Positions 1 to 9,291 of a stretch of DNA of 35,609 nucleotides are shown in pieces. A program made the translations under genes and the position numbers. Within the stretch, counting starts at the first letter, position 1. The number at the start of each line of letters is the position of its first letter. The DNA comes from Chlamydiota bacterium (lineage in GTDB: Bacteria; Chlamydiota; Chlamydiia; Chlamydiales; 2-12-FULL-49-11): positions 1-35,609 of the forward strand of contig JAHFTJ010000004.1 of NCBI GenBank assembly GCA_023269435.1, written 5' to 3'. The notes beneath the pieces were generated by a model. That model saw only the letters and a program-made list of their open reading frames with translations. It had not been told where the DNA came from and made no database searches.

Positions 1-1
1 G

Positions 2-1423
2 TTTAATGCTGTAGATTTTGATGGCTTGCTTTCTCTTACTGTTGAGCGATTTAAATCTAACAATGAAGTTTTAAAGAAATTTCAAGATAAATTTAAATAT
101 ATTATGATAGACGAGTACCAAGACACAAATCACACTCAATTTGAGCTTGCAGACATCCTTGGACGTGAGCACGGAAATATATTCGTTGTTGGAGATGACG
201 ACCAATCTATTTACAGTTGGCGCGGCGCTTCAGTTCAAAATATCCTACAATTCGACCACTCCCTTCTAGTTAAATTAGAGCAAAATTATAGAAGCACAAC
301 GGCAATACTAAATGTTGCAAATGCTGTAATAAAAAATAATGAAACTAGAATGGGGAAAAAATTGTGGACTAACAGACATAGCGACGATTTAGTCACCATA
401 TTTCATGCTCCAAATGAACAATGCGAAGCTGAAGCAGTCGTTCAACGCATTATAGAGCTGCAAAACGAAAAAAATTTGAAATGGAGCGATTTTGCTATAT
501 TATATAGATCAAACAATCTGTCAAGACCATTTGAAATGGCTCTGCTAAAAGCTACATGGAGAGATAACGGTAAATTTATGCGTGGAATACCGTACAAAGT
601 TATACAGGGGATGGAATTTTATGAACGGAGCGAAGTAAAAGATTTTTTAGCATATTTAAAAACTATAGTAAATCCATCTGATGAGAATGCACTTCTCCGT
701 ATAATAAATTACCCAAAACGCGGCATATCAATAAGTACAATATCAAAGCTTACAAAAGATGCTAGACGAAAAGATGTGTCACTTTGGAGTTTGCTGCAAA
801 ATTCAGATGAAATACAATTAACTAATCAAGGGCAAAAAGGTATAGGCGACCTTGTAAACATCATAGAAGAGGCTCAAAAAAAATTTGAGAAAGATACTAT
901 AGTTAATGGAATGAAATGGCTTGCAGACAAACTTGACTTAAAACGCATTATTAAGGAAGAAGTTAAATGTGAGAAAATCACCATGTATAAATGGGATAAT
1001 ATTCAATCTTTAATATCAATGGGAGAAAAATGCGAGCCTACATCTACACTGCACGATTTTCTTACAGATGCCGCATTAGATCAAAACCGTAGTTTAAATA
1101 GAGAGAATAAAGGAGATAGAGTAAACCTACTCACATTTCATAGCGCAAAAGGGTTAGAATTTGAAGCGTGCTTTCTAATTGCAATAGAGGATAAATTTTT
1201 ACCACACGAAAAATGCTTAACCGAGTCTGTCGATACAAAGGCTGCAATAGAAGAAGAGAGACGTCTATTTTATGTAGCAATTACACGAGCAAAAAAATAT
1301 TTGACAATGAGTATGGCAAAAAAAAGATTATCATATGGAAAAGAGGCTCCAACTAATCCATCTAGATTTTTATATGAAATTCCAAAATCGTTATTTAAAG
1401 TTGACGCATGGGACAGAATTTAG
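2..1423 (+). CDS. uvrD: UvrD/PcrA/Rep-type ATP-dependent DNA helicase, 5' truncated by the window edge
   Basis: Frame is open from base 2. Motifs YIMIDEYQDTNHTQ, VVGDDDQSIYSWRGA, QNYRST, LLTFHSAKGLEFEACFLI and EERRLFYVAITRAKKYL match superfamily 1 helicase motifs. Confidence 0.93.
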   Translation, partial: FNAVDFDGLLSLTVERFKSNNEVLKKFQDKFKYIMIDEYQDTNHTQFELADILGREHGNIFVVGDDDQSIYSWRGASVQNILQFDHSLLVKLEQNYRSTTAILNVANAVIKNNETRMGKKLWTNRHSDDLVTIFHAPNEQCEAEAVVQRIIELQNEKNLKWSDFAILYRSNNLSRPFEMALLKATWRDNGKFMRGIPYKVIQGMEFYERSEVKDFLAYLKTIVNPSDENALLRIINYPKRGISISTISKLTKDARRKDVSLWSLLQNSDEIQLTNQGQKGIGDLVNIIEEAQKKFEKDTIVNGMKWLADKLDLKRIIKEEVKCEKITMYKWDNIQSLISMGEKCEPTSTLHDFLTDAALDQNRSLNRENKGDRVNLLTFHSAKGLEFEACFLIAIEDKFLPHEKCLTESVDTKAAIEEERRLFYVAITRAKKYLTMSMAKKRLSYGKEAPTNPSRFLYEIPKSLFKVDAWDRI

Positions 1424-1441
1424 AACTACTCATCAGTTATC

Positions 1442-2434
1442 TTATTTAGTATTAGATTTAATAGATCTTATCATCTTTTCTATGTTTCTTTTCTCATTAT
1501 CTGGAGCATCTATCAAAGACTTCTCCACATGATCGATAGCCTCTTTTGTTTTTCCATATTTTATAAAATATTCTGATATTATTAAATGAAGTCGCCAAAG
1601 ATTATTGTGATCATTTTCACCAAATGATTTTACATATAAATTAAGTGGCTCTATCACTTTTTGACACTCCTCTTCAGAATCAACATAACTAAGTTTATTA
1701 GCTTGAAAATCTAAAAGAGCTAGGCGAAGATGCGCTCCACTCAAATTGTCTCGATCTCTTTCGATTATTTTAGCTTTAAGTTCTTTAGCTTGATCGCTAT
1801 CTTTCTTACCGTCATTTACTAATCTAACATATTTTTCCAATGGAAAATAGACGCCTACATTTATGTTAAGACCATCTTCAAGTGTTTTTTCAATATAGTA
1901 TGGACATTGCAAAACCGATGCTCGATGATATAATTTTTCCATATCATCTATGGAGCCATCTGTTTTTAAATAACCAATCTTTAAAGAGTAATAATTTAAA
2001 TATATCTCTTTTAAGCGATTTGCATACTCAACTCCACTTTCAGCTGTATATGACAATCTTGTTATTTCAATACCTGATTTATCTATCAAAACAATCAATG
2101 GAAAACTATCAACTTTAAAATAAGTTTTTAAATCTTGATTTTGCTTTAGTAATTCTTGAGATTTACAGTTAATCTCAGGAAAATCTACTTTTACAAAAAT
2201 AAATTGACTCCCTATCTCATCTACAAACCCTTGATCGTATAGTATTTCGTCGTTTAATTTTTTACTCAACTTACACCAATCAGATCCTGTAAAGAGTAAA
2301 GCTACAGGACGATCGTATGATATAGCTAATTCCATAGCTTTATCATACTCCTCTATAACTGGAATATTAGCAAAACAAGTACCAGAAAAACAAAATAACA
2401 GGATAAAACCGCTATTTTTCATAGAAATCTCCAA
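1442..2434 (-). CDS. Secreted thioredoxin-fold protein with a TPR-like C-terminus and a CXXS active site
   Basis: N-terminal signal-like segment. FTGSDWCKLSKKLNDEIL and the cis-Pro-like region SFPLIVLIDKSG resemble periplasmic thioredoxin-like proteins. Confidence 0.7.
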   Translation of the reverse strand: MEISMKNSGFILLFCFSGTCFANIPVIEEYDKAMELAISYDRPVALLFTGSDWCKLSKKLNDEILYDQGFVDEIGSQFIFVKVDFPEINCKSQELLKQNQDLKTYFKVDSFPLIVLIDKSGIEITRLSYTAESGVEYANRLKEIYLNYYSLKIGYLKTDGSIDDMEKLYHRASVLQCPYYIEKTLEDGLNINVGVYFPLEKYVRLVNDGKKDSDQAKELKAKIIERDRDNLSGAHLRLALLDFQANKLSYVDSEEECQKVIEPLNLYVKSFGENDHNNLWRLHLIISEYFIKYGKTKEAIDHVEKSLIDAPDNEKRNIEKMIRSIKSNTK

Positions 2435-2479
2435 ATTTCAATGGAATCTTTTCATATTTGCATACGCTTTCAAAATTTG

Positions 2480-3793
2480 TCAATAGACCTGTTGTATTAT
2501 TTCTACAATAATTTCTAATGCTATGAAAATTAACAAAATAACTAAAACAACCCTCCCTCCAGGAAGTTGTTGATGCAAAGATGAGTACCCAATTTTATAA
2601 CGTCCAATCCAAACCATTATAGTAGGCAATAGACCTAATAACAAAACACACCCAAATCCACCAGCAAAACTCAATGCTGTTATAAATATGCCAGGGTTGG
2701 CAACGCTAACAATAATTGGCGGTATATATATTACACAACATAATACAAATTTATTAATTTTACTTTTTTTAACTTTCAATGAATCAAACAAAAAATCTAA
2801 TAATCCTAATGTGACACCTATGAAAGAAGTCGCTAAAGCAAAAAAAGCAAAAAAATTAGCTGCGATATAAATGTATCTATTATTTACAAAATAATAGAGT
2901 GGCTCAACCGCTGAGATTCCCCTCTGTTTAGCAGCCATTAATCCGTGAAGACCATTGACTGGAACGATCCCTTTAATTATAAAATCCCAAATTACATATG
3001 CTATAAACGGTATAGATGTTCCGCAAATAATGGCAATCCTCATTTTTTTTGCATCCCTATTTAGGTATGTAAGAAGAGATGGAATGATACCTTGATAGCT
3101 AAAAGATGTGAATATTACAGGGAGACCCAAAACGGCTGGAATAATTCCACCTGTTGACAGTAAATCAAATTTAACATTCTTAACGCCGATAATTATAAAT
3201 ATAATATAAAATACTATAAGACCAATCATAAGAACTACATTTAATTTACCAACAACTTTTGTCCCAAGGTATACAAATAAACCAAAAAATATTGAAAAAA
3301 TTATATTTCCAAATAAAAGAAAACCCCCTTCATCTAATAACTGGGAGATAAGCCTTCCCCCTTCAGAAACATATGCGATCGTCAAACAATAAAAAAGAAA
3401 TATATATAAAATCCATGCAGCTACATTTCCTTTGTATCCTAAAATGTTATTAGCCATAGAGACTATATTGGCATTTTTTGGCATCCATAGCCCTATTTCA
3501 ACAAACAACAACCCAGTCGACAAGCTGAACAACCAACATATTATATATATCACATATGATGATAATAGCGAACTCCCTGCAGTTGCGATCGGTAAAGCGA
3601 GCATGCCGGCACCTAAAGAAGTTCCGCCAACAAGCAACGCAGCAATTAAAGTTTTTGAAAGTAATTTTAGTCTATTTTGCCCCACAATCAGAAATCGTAA
3701 ATAGAATTGTGATTTTTTCAAAGGAAAAATAATTGCCATTATGTCACTATTAAAGTGTGCAACCAAACATTTATAAAAAAACAGAACATTCAA
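2480..3793 (-). CDS. tyrP: Aromatic amino acid transporter, HAAAP/TyrP family; the true start is probably inside the ORF (for example the ATG at 3739 or a downstream GTG)
   Basis: ALLVGGTSLGAGMLALPIATAGSS near the N-terminus and about 11 hydrophobic segments. Confidence 0.8.
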   Translation of the reverse strand: MNVLFFYKCLVAHFNSDIMAIIFPLKKSQFYLRFLIVGQNRLKLLSKTLIAALLVGGTSLGAGMLALPIATAGSSLLSSYVIYIICWLFSLSTGLLFVEIGLWMPKNANIVSMANNILGYKGNVAAWILYIFLFYCLTIAYVSEGGRLISQLLDEGGFLLFGNIIFSIFFGLFVYLGTKVVGKLNVVLMIGLIVFYIIFIIIGVKNVKFDLLSTGGIIPAVLGLPVIFTSFSYQGIIPSLLTYLNRDAKKMRIAIICGTSIPFIAYVIWDFIIKGIVPVNGLHGLMAAKQRGISAVEPLYYFVNNRYIYIAANFFAFFALATSFIGVTLGLLDFLFDSLKVKKSKINKFVLCCVIYIPPIIVSVANPGIFITALSFAGGFGCVLLLGLLPTIMVWIGRYKIGYSSLHQQLPGGRVVLVILLIFIALEIIVEIIQQVY

Positions 3794-4935
3794 TAAAACG
3801 TGAAATGATAGATCGTGATGCTTTTTTTGTCGTTGAAATGTTAAAAACCGCAGGATATATTGCTTATATAGTGGGCGGCAGCGTTAGAGATCTACTATTA
3901 AATTATACCCCAAAAGATTTTGATATATCTACCAGCGCCCGCCCTGAAGAAGTTAAGAGATTATTTAGTAGGTGTATATTAATAGGGCGACGATTTCGAT
4001 TAGCTCATGTATATTTCGGAAAAAAATTAATTGAAGTCGCTACATTCCGTCAAGGAGACGTAGAAGATGAATCCCTCATCGTATCTGACAATATATGGGG
4101 AAGCGAGCAAGAAGATGTAACCAGAAGAGACTTTACAATAAATGGATTATTTTATGATCCGATAGAAGAAAAAATTATCGACTATGTAAATGGATATGAA
4201 GATGCAAAAAAATTTTTATTAAGGAGCATTGGCAATCCATTTATACGCTTTAAACAAGACCCTGTAAGGATGATACGTCTTATAAAATTTCGCGCTCGTT
4301 TTGGGTTAAATGTAGATCAAGAGTCTGTAGATGCGCTATTTGAATGTAGATCTGAAATACTAAAAAGCTCTCCAGCTCGCATCTTGGAAGAAATTCTTAG
4401 AATGCTTGAATCTGGCTCCAGCCATCAATTTATCAAATTATTGGTCCACCACAATATTTTAGATATAATACTTCCAAACATTTCAACTTTTTTAGAAAGT
4501 AGCAATGGAAATAACATATACTCTTATCTTCAAGAGGTAGATCAGATGATTTTAAATAAAGAAAAACAGATCATCTGTCGATCTATTCTCCTTGCTGCAT
4601 TTATATTTCCAATAGTACAAGCGCATTTAAGATTAAGAAAACCAATGCATCTTGGCGAGATTTATCAAGAGATAGCTGAATTTGTCCAGGAGATATTCAC
4701 GCCATTTTTATTCATACCAAAAAAATTATCAAGTACCATTATTTCTATCATTACAACTCAATATAGATTTACCCCTATGCATAAGAAAAAGAAAATGCCG
4801 ATTAGAGCTCCGCGTATACCTGAAATTCATTTATCATTAGATTTTTTCAAATTGAGAACGCGAATAGAGCCTGGATTACAAATGTTCTACAATAACTGGG
4901 AACATCTCTTAAACAAGAAAAAAACGTCATCATGA
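3757..4935 (+). CDS. pcnB: Poly(A) polymerase / tRNA nucleotidyltransferase family protein (GTG start)
   Basis: YIVGGSVRDLLLNYTPKDFDISTSARPEEVK, VTRRDFTINGLFYDP and DPVRMIRLIKFRARFG are class II nucleotidyltransferase motifs. ATGA overlap with lpxB. Confidence 0.88.
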   Translation: MQPNIYKKTEHSIKREMIDRDAFFVVEMLKTAGYIAYIVGGSVRDLLLNYTPKDFDISTSARPEEVKRLFSRCILIGRRFRLAHVYFGKKLIEVATFRQGDVEDESLIVSDNIWGSEQEDVTRRDFTINGLFYDPIEEKIIDYVNGYEDAKKFLLRSIGNPFIRFKQDPVRMIRLIKFRARFGLNVDQESVDALFECRSEILKSSPARILEEILRMLESGSSHQFIKLLVHHNILDIILPNISTFLESSNGNNIYSYLQEVDQMILNKEKQIICRSILLAAFIFPIVQAHLRLRKPMHLGEIYQEIAEFVQEIFTPFLFIPKKLSSTIISIITTQYRFTPMHKKKKMPIRAPRIPEIHLSLDFFKLRTRIEPGLQMFYNNWEHLLNKKKTSS

Positions 4936-6047
4936 CCGATATTTTTGTAATTTGCGGCGAAAAAAGTGGAGATATTTTAGGAGCAAAAATATTAAAAAAT
5001 ATCACAAACAAGCAAATTATTGGCGTTATCGGACCTGAAATGCGCAAACTAAATATAAGCGAAATTCTTCCAATGGAAAAATTTGAGCTTATAGGCTTTG
5101 GAGATATTATATTATCTATACCCCATATCATGTCAATTTTTAAAAAAACAAAACAGACAATCTTGAAAACAAATCCAAAAATTGTCCTCCTTATAGACTA
5201 CATAGAATTCAATTTATTACTTGCCAAAAAGTTGCGAAAATCTGGGTACAAAGGTAAAATAGTTCAATTAGTCTCCCCTACAATTTGGGCGTGGAGAAAA
5301 AACAGAAAGAAGACTCTCGAGCGTTACTTCGATCTCCTTTTGACAATTTTTCCATTCGAAGAAGAGTTATTTGCAACCTCTACATTAGAGACGCATTACA
5401 TAGGTCATCCAATATTTGATAATTTAAAAAATGAGATTTTAACAAACGATCTCTCTCATTTAGATGGAAAAAAAATTATAGCACTATTTCCTGGCAGTCG
5501 AATCAAAGAAGTAAAAACCATTTTAAAAACACAACTTGAAAGTGTAAAACCATTTTCTACAACATTTGGTGGTGATTATGAAATTACACTATGCGTAAGT
5601 CACGAAAAATTACTTCCAGCAATTAAAAAAATTATAGATAAAACTAAATTAAAAATAATTTTAATAGATCCAAGCAATCGATACGAATTAATGAAGCGTG
5701 CAGATTTAGCCATAGCAAAACTAGGCTCTGTAAACTTGGAGCTTGCATTTTTCGAGGTTCCAACAATAAATGTATCACCAATTCCAAAATTTGACCTCTT
5801 TTTATTTATGTTTATATTTAAAATTTACCTTCCACATTACTGTATTACTAATATCATTGCAAAAAGGCGTATCTTTCCAGAATATGTAGGGATGTTCGCA
5901 ACAACAGATAATATCAGAAAAGAGATAGAAAATTTTACAACAAATTCTAGAATTAGAAATTTATGTATAGAAGGGTGTAAAGAGATAAAAACAATTATAA
6001 CAATTAATAATTTAAATCCAATTAATTATTTATTAAAATTTCTTTAA
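4932..6047 (+). CDS. lpxB: Lipid-A-disaccharide synthase
   Basis: FVICGEKSGDILGAKI, VLLIDYIEFNLLLAKKLR, LVSPTIWAWRKNR, THYIGHPIFDNL and IALFPGSRIKEV. Confidence 0.92.
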   Translation: MTDIFVICGEKSGDILGAKILKNITNKQIIGVIGPEMRKLNISEILPMEKFELIGFGDIILSIPHIMSIFKKTKQTILKTNPKIVLLIDYIEFNLLLAKKLRKSGYKGKIVQLVSPTIWAWRKNRKKTLERYFDLLLTIFPFEEELFATSTLETHYIGHPIFDNLKNEILTNDLSHLDGKKIIALFPGSRIKEVKTILKTQLESVKPFSTTFGGDYEITLCVSHEKLLPAIKKIIDKTKLKIILIDPSNRYELMKRADLAIAKLGSVNLELAFFEVPTINVSPIPKFDLFLFMFIFKIYLPHYCITNIIAKRRIFPEYVGMFATTDNIRKEIENFTTNSRIRNLCIEGCKEIKTIITINNLNPINYLLKFL

Positions 6048-6110
6048 AGTTGCATTAAAACAATATAAATTATAACATGTTACTAACCAAAAACAATTTA
6101 GGAGTTTCGT

Positions 6111-6473
6111 ATGAGAGTAGGAACAACCGCATTTTTAACTACAACAATTTGTGCTGCTGTAGCAATAACAAGTTGTCTTGCAATTGCTGCAACAGCATCA
6201 ACTGTAGCTTTAGTAGCTTATGGTATATTAGCTGTTACTAGTGGAGGCGCTGGAATTGCATCACTTACAGCTTATGCTGCAAGTGGTGATAGCGATACAC
6301 ATATAGAGTATCTTAAAAAATTCAAAAACCATTCTGGAGTAGCAATCGGCGGCATGTATCAACTTGTTGTTCAGGTTTTAATTTTTTCTGTTATTGAAGC
6401 TATAGGCAATGCTATAGGTAATATCGTATACAAAAAGATTACCGGAAACAACAGACAATGCGGTGTAATATAA
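6111..6473 (+). CDS. Small hydrophobic protein, candidate chlamydial inclusion-membrane (Inc)-like protein
   Basis: Two closely spaced N-terminal hydrophobic segments plus a further hydrophobic segment. SD TTAGGAG 9 nt upstream of the ATG. Confidence 0.55.
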   Translation: MRVGTTAFLTTTICAAVAITSCLAIAATASTVALVAYGILAVTSGGAGIASLTAYAASGDSDTHIEYLKKFKNHSGVAIGGMYQLVVQVLIFSVIEAIGNAIGNIVYKKITGNNRQCGVI

Positions 6474-6564
6474 ATAAAAACTGTGATAAAATAATCAGCT
6501 GCATTAATTGTACATATGTTGTATAGTGAGTATCCTAAATATAACAATAGGAGTTTAATTTATC

Positions 6565-6735
6565 ATGGCTGTACCACGTAATCGTCACTCGACTGCAAGG
6601 AGAAATTCAAGACGCGCGCACGACGCAAAGAGACCTGTAAATGCTTTGGCATGCTCAAACTGTAAAAGTCCGAGATTGCCACATCATGCATGCTTAAGCT
6701 GTGGTTTTTATAAAGGTCGCAACTACAATAAATAA
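6565..6735 (+). CDS. rpmF: 50S ribosomal protein L32 (56 aa, below the ORF-track size cutoff)
   Basis: Translates as MAVPRNRHSTARRNSRRAHDAKRPVNALACSNCKSPRLPHHACLSCGFYKGRNYNK*, with L32 zinc motif CxxC...CxxC. SD AATAGGAG upstream. Confidence 0.95.
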   Translation: MAVPRNRHSTARRNSRRAHDAKRPVNALACSNCKSPRLPHHACLSCGFYKGRNYNK

Positions 6736-6743
6736 AGGTGTGA

Positions 6744-8291
6744 ATGAAGGAATTTCTTTTAAATGTAGAATCAAAAGAATTGCGCCTTGCTGAGCTTGTT
6801 GATTACAGATTAAATTCACTCGTAATAGAGAGAAAAAAAAGCCGACAAATTACTGGCAATGTTTATCGTGGACGTGTAACAAATATTTTAAGAAATATTC
6901 AGTCTGCTTTTATAAATATTGGCGAAAGTGAAAATGGGTTCATTCATATATCTGACATAGTTGAAAATGCTCAAAAATTTCAAGAGCTTTTCGATATGGA
7001 ATTTGATTGGGATCACAATCAAAATAATTCTGAAGAAAAGAAAAACGAAGATGTAGACATCGCAAAGTTGTTGAAACCTGATCAAACAGTACTCGTTCAA
7101 GTTGTTAAAGAACCAATTGGATCAAAAGGAGCACGCTTAACATCCAATATATCTATCCCAGGACGTTATTTAGTTTTACTACCAAACAATCCTCATAGAG
7201 GGGTCTCTAGAAAAATAATAGATAAAGGAAGTAGGGATCATCTTAAACAAACTATACGATCATTTGAAATGCCTTCTGACATGGGGTTGATTTGTAGAAC
7301 GGCAAGTGTCGATGCGACTACAGATCAACTAATAGACGATGCGCACGAACTTCTAGATATATGGAACAAAATAGTAGAAAATTTTAATAAACCAAATAGC
7401 TCACATTTGTTATATCAAGAATCTGATTTGCTTAAAAGAGCTCTAATGACAGCGTTAGACAAAAAATTCGATAGAATATTGATAGATCATCATCCTACGT
7501 TCTTAGCTTGCAACAAAATGTATAACCGATATAAAGAGAACGATCAGCAATTAAAAATTGAATTTTATAGAGACAAACCTCCAATGTTCAAGCGTTTTAA
7601 TGTGGAGAAAGAGATCGACAAAGCTTTAATGCATAAAATTTGGCTTCCAAGTGGTGGCTATCTATTTTTTGATAAAACAGAGGCAATGTACACTATAGAC
7701 GTCAATTCTGGCAGGAGCAATCAATCTATAAATTATGAAGATGTTGAAGATGCTTTAGTCCATATAAACTTAGAAGCTGTCAGCGAAATAGCTCGTCAAC
7801 TTCGGATACGCAACATAGGCGGATTGATAATCTGCGACTTCATAGACATGAGATCAAAAAAAAATCAACGTCGAGTATTGAATCATTTAAAAGAAGCGAT
7901 GAAAAATGATTCGGCAAAGTGCACAATAATAGGTATGAGTGAATTTGGTATAGTCGAAATGACAAGACAAAGGAGTAAAGAGTCGATCATACAGACTGTT
8001 TTCACGAACTGCCCTTACTGCAATGGTAGCGGTATGGTAAAAAATCTAGAAAGCACATCTATCGAACTAGAGAGAACTATAAAACAACTTATCACACAGT
8101 ATCAACAGGTAAACCTTGATATTATAATACATCCTATACTAGACAACCATTTAAATAATAATGACAAAAAACAATTAGAGGCATTGTCTAAAAAATTAGA
8201 TGGAACTATTTCATTCACAACCAATGACACTTTACATTTAAACCATTTTGAAATTTATTCATCTATAAATGGACAAAAGTTTGAAATATAA
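6744..8291 (+). CDS. rng: Ribonuclease G/E family protein
   Basis: S1-domain region GNVYRGRVTNILRNIQSAFINIGESENGFIHISDI, YTIDVNSGRS, CDFIDMRSKKNQRRVL and zinc-link CPYCNGSG. Confidence 0.93.
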   Translation: MKEFLLNVESKELRLAELVDYRLNSLVIERKKSRQITGNVYRGRVTNILRNIQSAFINIGESENGFIHISDIVENAQKFQELFDMEFDWDHNQNNSEEKKNEDVDIAKLLKPDQTVLVQVVKEPIGSKGARLTSNISIPGRYLVLLPNNPHRGVSRKIIDKGSRDHLKQTIRSFEMPSDMGLICRTASVDATTDQLIDDAHELLDIWNKIVENFNKPNSSHLLYQESDLLKRALMTALDKKFDRILIDHHPTFLACNKMYNRYKENDQQLKIEFYRDKPPMFKRFNVEKEIDKALMHKIWLPSGGYLFFDKTEAMYTIDVNSGRSNQSINYEDVEDALVHINLEAVSEIARQLRIRNIGGLIICDFIDMRSKKNQRRVLNHLKEAMKNDSAKCTIIGMSEFGIVEMTRQRSKESIIQTVFTNCPYCNGSGMVKNLESTSIELERTIKQLITQYQQVNLDIIIHPILDNHLNNNDKKQLEALSKKLDGTISFTTNDTLHLNHFEIYSSINGQKFEI

Positions 8292-9279
8292 ACCTTTTAA
8301 AGGAATTGTTGTATCTTTTCAAAAAAAATACTCAAACAAATATCTCGATATACTATCTAAGTTTGTAGATAAGTACGAAATTATTATTAAAAAGAAAAAT
8401 CTAGATTTCAACAAATACAGACAAATAATCTCCAAATACAGCAAGCTAGTCGTAAAACATTTAAAGAAGCCGCCAAAATTTGAATATTTTCACAAAGCAA
8501 TACGATCTCCAATCGACTACTATCAAATAGGATTAGATTTATTTCGACCTCTAATAGACTTTGAAAATTCAACTTTAAGTGGAATAGAAAATATTTGCCA
8601 AATGCAAGCGCATATAAAAAAAAATGAAAACATAATTTTATTCGCTAATCATCAAATCGAAGCAGACCCTCAGGCGATAAGTCTTTTATTGGAAAACAGC
8701 TTTCACGATTTCGCTACAAAAATGATATTTATAGCAGGCGAAAGAGTTATAACAGACGGATTGGCCATTCCAATTAGTTTAGGTGTAAATTTATTTTGTA
8801 TATATTCTAAAAAATATTTCGATGTTCATAAAGATAAAAAAGACAAAATGACTAACCATAATAAAGAGACAATTTTAACAATAAAGAAAAAACTCAAAAA
8901 AGGGGGCCAGTGCATTTACATAGCCCCGAGCGGCGGCAGAGATAGAATGAATAAAGATGGCGTTGTAGAAGTGGCCCCTTTCGATCATCAAAGCATTGAA
9001 TTATTCTATATTTTAGGAAAAAACTCTAAAGTTCAAACTCATTTTTATCCACTTGCATTATCAACACATGATATAATGCCACCGCCAGATGGAATTCAAA
9101 TAGATTTAGGGGAGATACGCCACACAGATGAAGCGCCTATACATTTATCGTTCGGTAAAGAATTGAATATGGAAAATTTTCCTGGGTCTGATACAACTTG
9201 CAGAGATCTCAAAAAAAAATTACGTAGAGATTACATATACAATATAGTATGCAGTATGTACAATAAGTTTCCAAATTAA
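8269..9279 (+). CDS. plsB: Glycerol-3-phosphate acyltransferase, PlsB/plastid-type
   Basis: ILFANHQIEADPQAI (NHxxxxD acyltransferase motif), FIAGERV and YIAPSGGRDR. Sits between rng and an insulinase, as in Chlamydia. Confidence 0.85.
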   Translation: MDKSLKYKPFKGIVVSFQKKYSNKYLDILSKFVDKYEIIIKKKNLDFNKYRQIISKYSKLVVKHLKKPPKFEYFHKAIRSPIDYYQIGLDLFRPLIDFENSTLSGIENICQMQAHIKKNENIILFANHQIEADPQAISLLLENSFHDFATKMIFIAGERVITDGLAIPISLGVNLFCIYSKKYFDVHKDKKDKMTNHNKETILTIKKKLKKGGQCIYIAPSGGRDRMNKDGVVEVAPFDHQSIELFYILGKNSKVQTHFYPLALSTHDIMPPPDGIQIDLGEIRHTDEAPIHLSFGKELNMENFPGSDTTCRDLKKKLRRDYIYNIVCSMYNKFPN

Positions 9280-9291
9280 AATGGGATATTC

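Noticed and set aside
1335-1532. 65-aa plus-strand ORF overlapping the helicase 3' end
   Set aside because: Alternate frame of the helicase and antisense to the thioredoxin-like gene end; no motif.
3432-3704. 90-aa plus-strand ORF inside the TyrP gene
   Set aside because: Antisense to a clear transporter coding region.
6050-6076. Possible promoter TTGCAT-N15-TATAAC before the Inc-like ORF 6111
   Set aside because: Spacer too short and both hexamers imperfect in very AT-rich DNA, so not listed.
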